A DNA stretch of 64,000 bases from Planotetraspora mira (GCF_016863275.1 NZ_BOOO01000015.1:186001-250000); one strand, 5' to 3'. Positions 46,711 through 55,695 are shown, counted from the stretch's first letter. Program-made: numbers and translations. Notes: generated from the sequence alone by a model not told the origin.

Positions 46711-48263
46711 TAGGCCTCGAGGAACCGGCCCAGGAGCGCGTCCTGCTCCGGGGTGGTCGGCGCGGTGTCGTTCAGGCAGAAGGCGTCGTGCTTGCGCCGG
46801 GCCAGCATGCGGCGCAGCTTGGCCGGGGTCTTGCGGAGCGACAGGTCCACGTAGGTGTACTCCACGGCGCCGGGCACCGCCCTGCCGTTCAGGTAGCCGT
46901 AGTAGTGCGCCAGCGAGGACGTGACCGAGATGTCGGAGGTCCTCCTGAACTTGCCGCGCGCCGTCGCCTCGAACTCGTCGCTGAACCGCTCCTCGAGCTC
47001 GAACATGGCCGAGCGGCGCAGGGCGTAGGGCGCGTGCTTGAGCTTGCGCGTCAGCGTCCGTCCGTAGATGTCCTCCAGCATGCGCCGGTTGTTGATGCCG
47101 GCCGCGTGCACGGGAGACTCCTCGCCCTCGGGCTCGCCGAACGGCACGTGCGCCAGACTGGGGAAGAAGTGGGTGATCCCGTTTCCCTCGAAGAACATCC
47201 GCGGTGAGAGCGGCCGGCCCAGGAAGAAGTCGTCGTTCAGGTAGAGGAAGTGCTCGGCCAGCCCGTCGATGTGGTGCAGCTGGGTCTCGATCGCGTGCGA
47301 GTTGAAGACAGGCAGCACCGAAGGATCGTTGAAGATCTCCTTGTGTTCCACCACCCGGATCATGGGATGCGACGTGTCGAGCCAGGACGGCGTCTGCCCG
47401 TCGGTCACGATCCACACGCGGTTGATCCAGGGCGCGTATGTGATCAACGAGCGCAGCGAGTAGCGCAGCTCGTCCCTGCTGGTGAAACGGGCCTCGGTCG
47501 TGGCCATCTCGCTGAGGGCGCCGGACGGCCCGCCGTCGGCTCCCTCAGCGAGGGCCTGGTCCCTGCGTGATCGCCACGCGGGATCCGCGCCGTCGACCCA
47601 GGTGTAGACCGCGTCGATGGGGAAGTCGATGTCGTCGACCAGGCGCCGGGTGAACTCCCGCCGCGTCCGGTAGGTCCGCACACCCTGCCCGGCGGACACG
47701 AGCGGGTTGAACAGCTCCTCGCCGCCCTCGACGATCTCGCCCTTGGCCGGAACGACCGCGCACGCGGGGTTCGCCCTCGGTGCGACGAGCATGTTCTTCT
47801 GCTTGGCCCAGAACTCCAGGTCGCAGCCGTGCTCCGGCCCGAGCGTCAACGTCCGGGACGGGCTGGAGAACAACAGGCCCACCCGCACGGCCCACGCGTC
47901 GTTCAGCATCGCCGCCGCCCGCTTCAGCGGTCGCAGCCGGCCGATCTCATCGGGCGCCTGGCCCCGGGCGTGTTTGCCGTACGGCAGGCGCGCGGCGAGC
48001 AGCGGCCTGCCGCTCGAGGCGAGGACGGTGAGCGCCCGCTTGCGGTCACGCTGCGAGACGGCGACGACCGGCGGGTGGCCCGGCATCGGACGGACGCAGA
48101 AGTAGGGCACCTTGGCGGCGGAAAGCAGCGTGCAAACGATGTCCAAGGTTTCCCGCTGCGCCTGAAGCGGACTGGCGTCCTCGCGGATCAGAGCCGACCG
48201 CGGTGTGGTCTCCCACGACGGCAGTCGCTCCTGCAGCTGTCGATACAACGTAATCACCGGCAT
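46677..48263 (-). CDS. Stealth family hexose-1-phosphate transferase
   Basis: A 528-residue cytosolic enzyme. Stealth conserved regions appear in order: CR1 IDAVYTWVDGADPAW; CR2 SRDELRYSLRSLITYAPWINRVWIVTDGQTPSWL continuing through NSHAIETQLHHIDGLAEHFLYLNDDFFLGRPL; CR3 around GINNRRMLEDIYGRTLTRKLKHAPYALRRS; CR4 near the C-terminus (RKHDAFCLNDT). The family makes phosphodiester-linked polysaccharides by transferring sugar-1-phosphate. ATG 48263 starts a complete protein. Transcribed opposite to the glycosyltransferase genes and divergent from the CDP-alcohol transferase. Confidence 0.93.
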   Translation of the reverse strand: MPVITLYRQLQERLPSWETTPRSALIREDASPLQAQRETLDIVCTLLSAAKVPYFCVRPMPGHPPVVAVSQRDRKRALTVLASSGRPLLAARLPYGKHARGQAPDEIGRLRPLKRAAAMLNDAWAVRVGLLFSSPSRTLTLGPEHGCDLEFWAKQKNMLVAPRANPACAVVPAKGEIVEGGEELFNPLVSAGQGVRTYRTRREFTRRLVDDIDFPIDAVYTWVDGADPAWRSRRDQALAEGADGGPSGALSEMATTEARFTSRDELRYSLRSLITYAPWINRVWIVTDGQTPSWLDTSHPMIRVVEHKEIFNDPSVLPVFNSHAIETQLHHIDGLAEHFLYLNDDFFLGRPLSPRMFFEGNGITHFFPSLAHVPFGEPEGEESPVHAAGINNRRMLEDIYGRTLTRKLKHAPYALRRSAMFELEERFSDEFEATARGKFRRTSDISVTSSLAHYYGYLNGRAVPGAVEYTYVDLSLRKTPAKLRRMLARRKHDAFCLNDTAPTTPEQDALLGRFLEAYYPMPAPFELA

Positions 48264-48296
48264 GATCTCCCCCTGGACACGGACTGTAACCGACGG

Positions 48297-48316
48297 CCGT
48301 CCGCGTCGGCGGACGG
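48297..48316. promoter_or_regulatory. Hairpin in the divergent Stealth / CDP-alcohol transferase promoter region
   Basis: CCGTCCGC (48297-48304) and GCGGACGG (48309-48316) with a 4-base centre, extended imperfectly outward by GTAACCG and GGTTTAC. It lies 34 bp upstream of the Stealth start and could be a shared operator. Confidence 0.45.
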
Positions 48317-48417
48317 TTTACCCAGGTCGGGGGAACAGTCAAGAAGTGGCAATGAGATGCCCTACCTGTTCTCGAAGTGCGGGCTACTCGCTACTCACTG
48401 TAGTCATTCTTACCTGC

Positions 48418-49305
48418 ATGGGGCGCTACACGCTGGACGACATACTCGCAACTCGCAAGTCGAGAGACGCATGGTGGACCGTTTTCATGGTCGACCCGAT
48501 CGCCTGCAGGATCGCGCTGCTCGTCGCGAACCACACCTCGCTCACGCCTAACGCGCTCACGGCGCTGTCGATGCTCATCGGCTTCGGCTCCGTGGCCGCG
48601 TTCGGCATGGGCGAGCTGGTTCTCGGAGCGGTGCTGTTCTACCTGAGCTTCATGGTCGACTGCATGGACGGGAAGATCGCCCGTCTGAAGGGAACCGGCA
48701 CGCCGTTCGGCCTCTGGCTCGACTTCGTCGGCGATCGGATCAGGTTCGCCTGCTGCGCCTTCGGGCTCGGCGTCGGCGAGTACTCGCGCACGGGGGACCA
48801 CGCCTTCCTGGTCGCGGGCGTGGGCGTGGTTCTTCTCGATTTCTTCCGCTACATCAACGGGCCGCAGCTCAAGAAGGTCAAGGACGCCACTCGCGCACTG
48901 GCCAAGGCGAGGACTCAGACGCAGGTCGTCTTCGTCGAGGACGTGATCAAGGCTCGGCCGGAGCTGGACGCGACCACGGCGGTCCGGGAGGTCGAGGAGA
49001 ATCACACCGAAGGCCAGGCGGTCGTCGACCTGCAGAAGGCCTTCCATGCCCGTTTCCCCTGGTACGACCGCTTCCGTCTCGCACTCGTCAAGTACCGCGT
49101 GCGCACACATTTCTTCAGCGGGATCGAGTTCGAGGCGGCGGTGTTCGTCGTCGCCCCGTTGCTCGGCTCCTGGGCGTTCGTGCCCACGTCGATCGGCGCG
49201 AGCGCGCTGCTGCTGGCCTTCGAGATGAGCCTCATCTACCGCGTCTGGCTGGCATCGCGCCAGGTACCGAAGCGCGCGCCGGAGAAGGCCAAGATCCTCG
49301 TCTGA
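48418..49305 (+). CDS. CDP-alcohol phosphatidyltransferase family protein
   Basis: A 295-residue membrane enzyme. The signature D-G-x2-A-R-x8-G-x3-D-x3-D is exact in DGKIARLKGTGTPFGLWLDFVGD. Hydrophobic segments lie before (ALSMLIGFGSVAAF, VLGAVLFYLSFMV) and after it, with a soluble segment between residues 150 and 220. It would transfer a phospho-alcohol head group from a CDP-activated donor, perhaps a lipid anchor or polymer precursor. ATG 48418 (GRYTLDDILATRKSRDAWW) fits similar proteins; ATG 48352 in frame is an alternative. It is divergent from the Stealth gene. Confidence 0.85.
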   Translation: MGRYTLDDILATRKSRDAWWTVFMVDPIACRIALLVANHTSLTPNALTALSMLIGFGSVAAFGMGELVLGAVLFYLSFMVDCMDGKIARLKGTGTPFGLWLDFVGDRIRFACCAFGLGVGEYSRTGDHAFLVAGVGVVLLDFFRYINGPQLKKVKDATRALAKARTQTQVVFVEDVIKARPELDATTAVREVEENHTEGQAVVDLQKAFHARFPWYDRFRLALVKYRVRTHFFSGIEFEAAVFVVAPLLGSWAFVPTSIGASALLLAFEMSLIYRVWLASRQVPKRAPEKAKILV

Positions 49306-49426
49306 ACCGCCGATCGATACACCGCGTGCCGGAGCCTCGCACCCGGCACACGAGCGGCAGGCCGCCTCCACGGGGGCGGCGGCCCGCCATCACGCCTTTT
49401 AACTCACATCACGGGGGATTGATCTC

Positions 49427-50467
49427 ATGCAGTCCGACAGACCGCTATTCGTGGTCGGTTGCCCGCGTTCGGGCACCACGATGCTGCAGCTCATGCTGCA
49501 CTCCCACCACCGCATCGCCGTACCGCCGGAGACCCGCTTCCTAGGCCCCGCATACTTCTCGCGCAGGATGTACGGCGACATGCGGCTGGCGGACAACCGT
49601 CGCAAGCTCGCGAAGTGGATCGCCAACGGGCGCAACACCAAGTTCCGCGAGCTGGGCCTCGACCCGGCCGAGTACATCCAGGCCGCCATGCTCGGCCCCG
49701 GCAGCCTCGGCTCGGTCACGGGCATGGTCTTCAAGGCCTACGCCGAGCGGTTCGGCAAGCCGCGCTGGGGCGACAAGCGGCCCAGCTACTACCGGCACGT
49801 CGAGATCCTCACGCGCATGTTCCCCGACGCCCAGTTCGTGCACATCGTCAGGGACGGGCGCGACTGCGTCGCCTCCCTGAAGGAGATGCCCTGGTACAAG
49901 CCGGACAGCATCCACGCGATGGCCAACTGGGCGGAGGCCGTCGACTTCGGCCGCCGCCACGCGCGCAAGCTGCCGGCCGACGCGTTCTACCAGCTTCGCT
50001 ACGAAGACCTGACGGCCGACCCGGAGGGCGAGCTCAGGAAGCTTTGCACGTTCATCGGCGAGGACTACGACCCGGCGATGTGCGAGCCCCAGCACATGGC
50101 CGAGGTGGCCGTGCCCAAGCACAAGGTGTGGCACAGCAACACCCACGGAGAGGTGACCACGGCGCGCTCGGGAAGCTGGGCGTCCCGGCTCGAACCGTGG
50201 GAGATCGCCCTGTGCGAGGACGTTCTGAGCGAGCGGCTGGCCCACCACGGATACGAGCTCAGCGGCGCGCCCAAGGCCGAGCGCCAGCACGTGGCCGCGT
50301 ACAAGGACGCCGCGTCCAAGCGCAAGTCGGCGCGGCTGCGCAAGTACAACCGCGACCGGTTCAGCCGGCTCCGTGAGCCCGGCCCCATCGCGGCGCTGCT
50401 GACCGACGGCCAGCGCAGGCTGGCCGGGCTGCCGCAGCAGCGGACCCGCGAGCTCGTCGCCCGCTGA
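49427..50467 (+). CDS. PAPS-dependent sulfotransferase
   Basis: A 346-residue cytosolic sulfotransferase. The 5'-phosphosulfate loop is GCPRSGTTMLQLML at residues 11-24 and the 3'-phosphate-binding segment is FVHIVRDGRDCVASLKEM; YEDLTADPEGELRKLCTFIG follows as usual. The last 60 residues are basic and helical (KRKSARLRKYNRDRFSRLREP). It lies 121 bp after the CDP-alcohol transferase on the same strand and ends the polymer locus, suggesting sulfation of the polymer or of a lipid. ATG 49427 follows GGGGGA. Confidence 0.92.
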   Translation: MQSDRPLFVVGCPRSGTTMLQLMLHSHHRIAVPPETRFLGPAYFSRRMYGDMRLADNRRKLAKWIANGRNTKFRELGLDPAEYIQAAMLGPGSLGSVTGMVFKAYAERFGKPRWGDKRPSYYRHVEILTRMFPDAQFVHIVRDGRDCVASLKEMPWYKPDSIHAMANWAEAVDFGRRHARKLPADAFYQLRYEDLTADPEGELRKLCTFIGEDYDPAMCEPQHMAEVAVPKHKVWHSNTHGEVTTARSGSWASRLEPWEIALCEDVLSERLAHHGYELSGAPKAERQHVAAYKDAASKRKSARLRKYNRDRFSRLREPGPIAALLTDGQRRLAGLPQQRTRELVAR

Positions 50468-50581
50468 CGCCTCCCGCGCGGGAGCACGCCGGCCCACGAC
50501 AACACACCGCGTTCACAGCGGCGGGCCGGTCTCCCTGAAGCATTCCCTGGCTTCTCGGAGTCTCCCGCGCGGCGACGCTCA

Positions 50582-50608
50582 GATGCCGCCTCCGCATGAG
50601 GCGGCATC
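50582..50608. terminator. Terminator between convergent sulfotransferase and coxG
   Basis: GATGCCGCCTC (50582-50592) and GAGGCGGCATC (50598-50608) form a perfect 11-bp stem with a 5-base loop, 15 bp before the coxG stop. Confidence 0.75.
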
Positions 50609-50622
50609 GGGCTCCGCGCATC

Positions 50623-51300
50623 TCACCTGCGCAGCAGTCTGCGCACCAGATAGGCCAGCACGGCGACGGCGGCCAGCGCGCCGAGCGCGGGGGTGAGACG
50701 CCGCACCAGCGGCGCACCGGCGATCTCGAGCAGGTCGAGCGCCTCCTCCTCGGCCGACCGGTAGGTCCGGGAGACACCCTCAGGCTCGGCGTCGACACTC
50801 CCCGCGGCCTCCGGCCACGGGGCCGGGGACTGCGCCCGGTCCTCCTCCAGGCCCTCTTCGAGGAGCGCGGCGAGGTTGGCGGCGAAGCGGTCGATGAGCC
50901 GGGCGCCGACGTCGGCCAGCACGCCCCGCCCGAACTGCGCGGGCCTTCCCGTGACGGTGAACGACGTCTCCACATGGACCCGGGTCCGGTCGGCCTCGGG
51001 GGATAGGCGGGCCGTGACCTCGGCGTCGGCGGTGCCCGCCCCGCGGGCCTCCTTGGCCGACGCCTTCAGCGTGACCGTCCGGGCGTCCTTGTCGACGTCC
51101 TCGAAAGCCGCCTCTCCCCGGTAGGTGACGGTGATCGGCCCGACCTTCACCCGCATGCGGCCGGCGAAGGCGCCGTCCTCGACGGACTCGAGCGCCGCTC
51201 CCGGCAGGCACGGGGCGATCCGCTCGACGTCGATGAGCACCGACCACGCCTGCTCGACCGGCACCGGAACCGTGAACTCGTGCTCGAAGCGCATCGCCAT
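50623..51300 (-). CDS. coxG: CoxG-like SRPBCC protein with C-terminal membrane anchor
   Basis: A 225-residue protein. Residues 1-145 match the CoxG family (MRFEHEFTVPVPVEQAWSVLIDVERIAPCLPGAALE... FAGRMRVKVGPITVTYRG), an SRPBCC fold that in carboxydotrophs anchors or matures CO dehydrogenase. An acidic linker leads to a single membrane segment near the C-terminus (GALAAVAVLAYLVRRLLRR). ATG 51300 has GGAG upstream. It lies 216 bp after coxM on the same strand and probably ends the operon. Confidence 0.88.
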   Translation of the reverse strand: MAMRFEHEFTVPVPVEQAWSVLIDVERIAPCLPGAALESVEDGAFAGRMRVKVGPITVTYRGEAAFEDVDKDARTVTLKASAKEARGAGTADAEVTARLSPEADRTRVHVETSFTVTGRPAQFGRGVLADVGARLIDRFAANLAALLEEGLEEDRAQSPAPWPEAAGSVDAEPEGVSRTYRSAEEEALDLLEIAGAPLVRRLTPALGALAAVAVLAYLVRRLLRR

Positions 51301-51516
51301 GGCTCGACTCCGTTCTGAGATGGGCCCGCGATCCCGGCAGCCGGCGTGAGATCCCGCGCGAACCCCCATTTGTGACACTACGACTCGCGAAACCGGATCC
51401 GCCACCTCGCGGGGGACGCACGACGGTGCGGTTCCGCCGTCCGCGACCTCGGGAAGGCCGGGGTCGCAAACGGCGGAACGTCCCTTCCTACGGCCCGTTC
51501 CCGGGACTCCGCTCCG

Positions 51517-52392
51517 TCACGTCTGAGGGGACCGGTGGGCGGACGCGGAGACCAGCGCGCGATGCGTCAGCACCCGGGCGAGGTGCTTCCGGTAGTCGGG
51601 CTGAGCGTGCAGGTCGGCCGGCGGATCGGTGCCCTCGGCGGCCTGCTCCGCCGCCTGGCGCAGCGAGCCATTCCGCCCCGCCTCGACGCCCCGGGCCGCC
51701 GCCTCGACGCCCGCCGCCCGCACCGGGGTGGGACCCATGTTGGTCAGGCCGACACGCACCTCCTCGACGGTCCCGTTCGTCTGCCTGACGGCGGCCGCGA
51801 CCCCCACGGTGGCCCAGGCCTGCGCCGTACGGTGGAACTTCTCGTAGTGGAAGCCCCATCCGGGGCCGAGCTTGGGCACGCGCACCCCGGTGAGGATCTC
51901 CCCGGGCTGAAGGGCCGACTCGAGGTAGTCGAGGAAGAAGTCGGCCGCCGGGATCGTCCTGTCGCCCGTGGATGAACGGACCACGAAGACCATGTCGAGG
52001 GCGAGGGCGACGGCGGGCAGGTCGCCCGCCGGGTCGGCGTGCGCGAGCGAACCGCCGAACGTGCCGCGATGCCGTACGGCCGGGTCGGCGACCGTCGCGG
52101 TCGCCAGGGCGACGAGCGGGCAGTGCTCCCTGACGATCGGCGAGCGGACGACCTCGTCGTGGGTGGTGGTCGCGCCGATGTGGACGTGGTCGCCCCGATC
52201 GGCGACGCCTCGCAACTCGGCGACGCGGCCCACGTCGACCATGGCCGTGGGATAGGCCAGCCGCAGCCGAAGAAGGGGCAGCAGCGACTGGCCTCCGGCC
52301 AGGACCTTGGCCTCTTCGCCCGCCCCCGCGAACACCTCGAGTGCCTCGTCGAGGGTCGACGGCCGGAAGTAGTCGAACGATGCGGGAATCAT
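51517..52392 (-). CDS. coxM: Molybdenum hydroxylase FAD-binding (medium) subunit
   Basis: A 291-residue FAD subunit of the xanthine oxidase family. The two FAD-binding motifs are AGGQSLLPLLRLRL (residues 32-45) and TFGGSLAHADPAGDLPA (about 110-126). The C-terminal CO_deh_flav_C domain follows. It passes electrons from the iron-sulfur clusters to an acceptor. ATG 52392 overlaps the coxL stop, so the subunits are translationally coupled. Confidence 0.93.
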   Translation of the reverse strand: MIPASFDYFRPSTLDEALEVFAGAGEEAKVLAGGQSLLPLLRLRLAYPTAMVDVGRVAELRGVADRGDHVHIGATTTHDEVVRSPIVREHCPLVALATATVADPAVRHRGTFGGSLAHADPAGDLPAVALALDMVFVVRSSTGDRTIPAADFFLDYLESALQPGEILTGVRVPKLGPGWGFHYEKFHRTAQAWATVGVAAAVRQTNGTVEEVRVGLTNMGPTPVRAAGVEAAARGVEAGRNGSLRQAAEQAAEGTDPPADLHAQPDYRKHLARVLTHRALVSASAHRSPQT

Positions 52393-54794
52393 GCGGACTC
52401 CCCCTCTACGGACCGCAGGGTTCGCCAGACCCGTTCAGGCGTGCACGGCATCCGCACGTCGTGCACGCCGTGTGGGCGCAGCGCGTCGACGATCGCGTTG
52501 ACCACCGCGGGGGTCGAGGCGATCGTGCCCGCCTCGCCGACGCCCTTGACGCCGAGCGGGTTCGTGGTCGCGGGGGTCTCGGTGCGGTCGGTGGTGAAGG
52601 ACGGCAGGTCGGCGGCGGACGGCAGCAGATAGTCGGCCATCGTCGTGGTGAGCAGGTTGCCGTCGGAGTCGTAGACCGCCTCCTCGAACAGCGCCTGCGC
52701 GATGCCCTGGGCGATGCCGCCGTGGACCTGCCCCTCGACGATGAGGGGGTTGACCACGTTGCCGACGTCGTCGACGGCCACGTACGACCGGATCGCCGTC
52801 GCGCCCGTCTCGGTGTCGACCTCGACGGCGCACAGGTGCGTCCCGTGGGGGAAGGAGAAGCTCTCCGGGTCGAAGGTGGCGCTCGCGTCGAGCCGCGGCT
52901 CGAAGCCGTCCGGCAGGTTGTGCGCCGCGAACGTCGCGAGCGCGATCTCCTGGATGGTCTGCGACGTCCCGGTTCCGCGGACCCGGAACCGGCCCTCGGA
53001 GAACTCGACGTCGTCGGGCGAGGCCTCCATCAGGTGCGCGGCGACCTGCCGGGCCTTCTCCTTCACCTTGTCGCAGGCGTGGACGACGGCGATCCCGCCC
53101 ACGGCCAGCGAGCGCGAGCCGTAGGTGTCCATGCCCTTGTGCGACGACGCCGTGTCTCCATGGAGGACCGCCACGTCCTCGAACGGCACGCCCAGCGAGT
53201 CGGCGACGATCTGGCTCCACGCGGTCTCGTGGCCCTGGCCGTGCGGACTGGTGCCGGTGACGACCTCGACCTTGCCGGTCGGGAGGACCCGGACGTCCGC
53301 GTGCTCCCAGCCGCCCGCGGCGTAGGAGAGGCTGCCCAGGACGCGGCTGGGCGCCAGGCCGCACATCTCGGTGTAGGTGGAGATGCCGATGCCGAGCTGG
53401 ACGGGGTCCTCACGTTCGCGCCGGTCCGACTGCTCGGCGCGCAGCTTGTCGTAGCCGAACAGGGCGAGCGCCCGGTCGGTGGCCGCCTCGTAGTTGCCGG
53501 AGTCGTAGGTCAGGCCGCAGATGGTGGTGTACGGGAACTCGTGGTGCCGGATCCAGTTCCGCCGCCTGATCTCCATCGGATCGACGCCGATCTCGGCCGC
53601 CAGTTCGTCCATGACGCGCTCGATCGCGAAGGTGGCCTCGGGCCGCCCCGCGCCGCGGTAGGCGTCGGTCGGCATCTTGGTGGTGAAGACGCCGGTGCAC
53701 GTGAAGTCGTAGGCGTCCATCTTGTAGATGCCGTTGTACATGAACGCGCCGAGGATCGGGACGCCCGGCGTGACCAGCATCAGGTACGCGCCCATGTCGG
53801 CGAGCAGCTTCACCTGCACGCCCCTGACCCGGCCGTCGGCGTCGGCGGCGACGCGGATGTGCTGGATCTGGTCGCGTCCGTGGTGGACGGTCAGGTTCCC
53901 CTCGGACCTGGCCTCCGTCCACTTGACCGGCTTGCCGAGGCGGCGCGTGATCAGCAGGCAGAGCACCTCCTCCGCGGTGACCTGCAGCTTGGAGCCGAAA
54001 CCGCCGCCCACGTCGGGGGCGATCACCCGCAGTTTGTGCTCGGGGATCCCGGTGGTGAGGGCGAGCATCACCCGCAGGACGTGGGGGATCTGCGTCGAGG
54101 TGTGCAGGGTGAAGGAGTCGCCGTCGGTCTGCGCCACGACCGCGCGCGGCTCCATCGCCGAGGGGATGAGCCGCTGCTGGACATAGGTCCTGTCGATGAC
54201 GACCGGCGCTTCACGGAAGGCCGCTTCGATGTCCCCTCCGGCGAACTTCCAGGTGAAGGACTCGTTGCCGGTCTCATGGACCTTCGGGCTGCCCTCCGCC
54301 AGCGCCTCGTTCATGTCGAGGACCGGCTCCAGCGGCTCGTAGTCGATCTCGATGGCCTCCAGGGCGTCCGCCGCCTTGTAGCGATCGGTGGCGATCACAC
54401 AGGCCACCGCCTCGCCGACGTACCGGACCTCGCTGACGGCCATCGGCGGGTGGTCGGGGATGACGGTGTCCGGGGTGACCGGCCACGCGCACGGCAGGCT
54501 GCCCTGCTCGCCGGCGAAGTCCTGGCCGCTGAAGACGGCGACGACTCCGGGCCGGGTGCGGGCCGGCGAGGTGTCGACCCGGGTGATGCGGGCGTGCGCC
54601 ATCGGGCTGCGCAGGAACGCCACGTGGAGCAGGCCGGGTAACTGGATGTTGTCCGTCCACTGGGTGCGGCCCGTGACCAGGCGTGCGTCCTCCTTGCGCC
54701 TGCGCGCCTTGCCGACCTCGCCGCCGGGGGCGCCGAGCGCGCCGTTCTCCTTCACCTGCTGGGTGACCGTGCCCGCCTCGAGTTGCTCGGTCAT
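52389..54794 (-). CDS. coxL: Molybdenum hydroxylase large subunit, form II CoxL-like
   Basis: An 801-residue molybdopterin-binding subunit of the CO dehydrogenase / xanthine oxidase family. Residues about 25-140 form the a/b hammerhead domain; GGGFGSK binds molybdopterin cytosine dinucleotide; the active-site loop AYRGAGR (residues 378-384, bases 53643-53663) marks form II CoxL, not the AYXCSFR of true CO dehydrogenase; and GQGHETAWSQIVAD and GVKGVGEAGTIASTPAVVNAIVDAL close the site. ATG 54794 overlaps the coxS stop. Form II enzymes have unproven or broader aldehyde/aromatic substrates. Confidence 0.93.
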   Translation of the reverse strand: MTEQLEAGTVTQQVKENGALGAPGGEVGKARRRKEDARLVTGRTQWTDNIQLPGLLHVAFLRSPMAHARITRVDTSPARTRPGVVAVFSGQDFAGEQGSLPCAWPVTPDTVIPDHPPMAVSEVRYVGEAVACVIATDRYKAADALEAIEIDYEPLEPVLDMNEALAEGSPKVHETGNESFTWKFAGGDIEAAFREAPVVIDRTYVQQRLIPSAMEPRAVVAQTDGDSFTLHTSTQIPHVLRVMLALTTGIPEHKLRVIAPDVGGGFGSKLQVTAEEVLCLLITRRLGKPVKWTEARSEGNLTVHHGRDQIQHIRVAADADGRVRGVQVKLLADMGAYLMLVTPGVPILGAFMYNGIYKMDAYDFTCTGVFTTKMPTDAYRGAGRPEATFAIERVMDELAAEIGVDPMEIRRRNWIRHHEFPYTTICGLTYDSGNYEAATDRALALFGYDKLRAEQSDRREREDPVQLGIGISTYTEMCGLAPSRVLGSLSYAAGGWEHADVRVLPTGKVEVVTGTSPHGQGHETAWSQIVADSLGVPFEDVAVLHGDTASSHKGMDTYGSRSLAVGGIAVVHACDKVKEKARQVAAHLMEASPDDVEFSEGRFRVRGTGTSQTIQEIALATFAAHNLPDGFEPRLDASATFDPESFSFPHGTHLCAVEVDTETGATAIRSYVAVDDVGNVVNPLIVEGQVHGGIAQGIAQALFEEAVYDSDGNLLTTTMADYLLPSAADLPSFTTDRTETPATTNPLGVKGVGEAGTIASTPAVVNAIVDALRPHGVHDVRMPCTPERVWRTLRSVEGESA

Positions 54795-55267
54795 GGCGTG
54801 GTCACCCGCATCTCCTGCGCGGCCCGCCGTACGGCGCGGACGATGTTGCAGTAGCCGGTGCACCGGCACAGGTTCCCCTCCAGGCCCTGGCGCACGGCCT
54901 CCTCCGACGGGTCGGGATCGTCCTTCAGCAGGTCGATGGAGGCCAGGACCATGCCGGGGGTGCAGTAGCCGCACTGGAGGGCGTGCTCCTCGTGGAAGGC
55001 CTTCTGCACGGGATGCCAGACCCCGTCGCTCGAAACGCCCTCGATGGTGGTGATGTCGCACCCGTCCACCTGGACGGCGAGTACGGAGCAACTCTTCACG
55101 CTCCTGCCGTCCAGGAGCACTGTGCAGGCGCCGCAGTTGGTGGTGTCGCAACCGATCGGGGTCCCCGTCTTCCCCAACCGATCTCGCAGGTAGTGGACGA
55201 GGAGCAACCTCGGCTCCACTTCGTCCTCGTAGGCGATTCCGTCGACCTCGACGGAGATTCGGGCCAT
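54791..55267 (-). CDS. coxS: Molybdenum hydroxylase iron-sulfur (small) subunit
   Basis: A 158-residue subunit with two [2Fe-2S] clusters: the plant-ferredoxin-type GCDTTNCGACTVLLDG and C-terminal QCGYCTPGM...NLCRCTGYCNI. It carries electrons from molybdenum to the FAD subunit. It is the first gene of the coxSLM(G) operon on the minus strand. An inverted repeat upstream (55277-55331) is a probable control site. Confidence 0.95.
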   Translation of the reverse strand: MARISVEVDGIAYEDEVEPRLLLVHYLRDRLGKTGTPIGCDTTNCGACTVLLDGRSVKSCSVLAVQVDGCDITTIEGVSSDGVWHPVQKAFHEEHALQCGYCTPGMVLASIDLLKDDPDPSEEAVRQGLEGNLCRCTGYCNIVRAVRRAAQEMRVTTP

Positions 55268-55276
55268 AACAGCCTC

Positions 55277-55331
55277 CCGAACAGAGCAGTGAGACCGGAT
55301 ACGAGTGAACGTACGCTCCCGTTCTGTTCGG
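55277..55331. promoter_or_regulatory. Spaced inverted repeat upstream of coxS
   Basis: CCGAACAG (55277-55284) and CTGTTCGG (55324-55331) are perfect 8-bp inverted arms 39 bp apart. Between them GAACG (55307-55311) and CGTTC (55320-55324) form an inner inverted pair. The element starts 9 bp before the coxS ATG, fitting a repressor site over the promoter. Confidence 0.5.
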
Positions 55332-55381
55332 TCAACCCCCCGGAATCGCGAGGGCCGGAATCCGTCAGGCCGCCGGCTGCG

Positions 55382-55462
55382 GGAAACGCCGGGGCCGTCA
55401 CCGCAGGAAACGCCGGACCGTCACCGGCTGACCCTCACCGCCGGATCGTCACCGCCGGATCG
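55382..55462. repeat. Short tandem repeats between coxS and the PspC-linked gene
   Basis: GGAAACGCCGG-(G)-CCGTCACCG occurs twice (from 55382 and 55406), then TCACCGCCGGATCG twice in tandem (55435-55448, 55449-55462). These lie just after the stop of the small membrane protein gene on the minus strand. Probably slippage products. Confidence 0.75.
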
Positions 55463-55464
55463 TC

Positions 55465-55695
55465 TTACCGGCGGATCGCCTTGGCGATGATCGCGACGAA
55501 GGCCGCGAAGCCGAGGCCCCCGACGACCACGGGGGTCATGACGACGGCGTCGGCCGCCGGCGCGGCCATGTAGGTGATGCCGACGCCGATGAAGAGCAGA
55601 CCGCACAGCAGGGCCATCCAGTCGGTCCTGTGCACCCGCCGCGGGCGCGCCGGCAGCTCCGTGCCGGGAGAGGCCGGCTTCGCGTCAGGCCGCAC
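55465..55695 (-). CDS. Small two-helix membrane protein
   Basis: A 76-residue protein starting at GTG 55695, overlapping the end of the PspC-domain gene by 11 bp. After a polar N-terminus (residues 1-25) it has two hydrophobic helices (WMALLCGLLFIGVGITYMA and VVMTPVVVGGLGFAAFVAIIAKAI) and a short basic end. No family is recognised. Its coupling to the PspC gene suggests a shared envelope role. Confidence 0.7.
   Translation of the reverse strand: MRPDAKPASPGTELPARPRRVHRTDWMALLCGLLFIGVGITYMAAPAADAVVMTPVVVGGLGFAAFVAIIAKAIRR

Noticed and set aside
52389-54794. True (form I) aerobic CO dehydrogenase
   Set aside because: The active-site loop reads AYRGAGR, not AYXCSFR.
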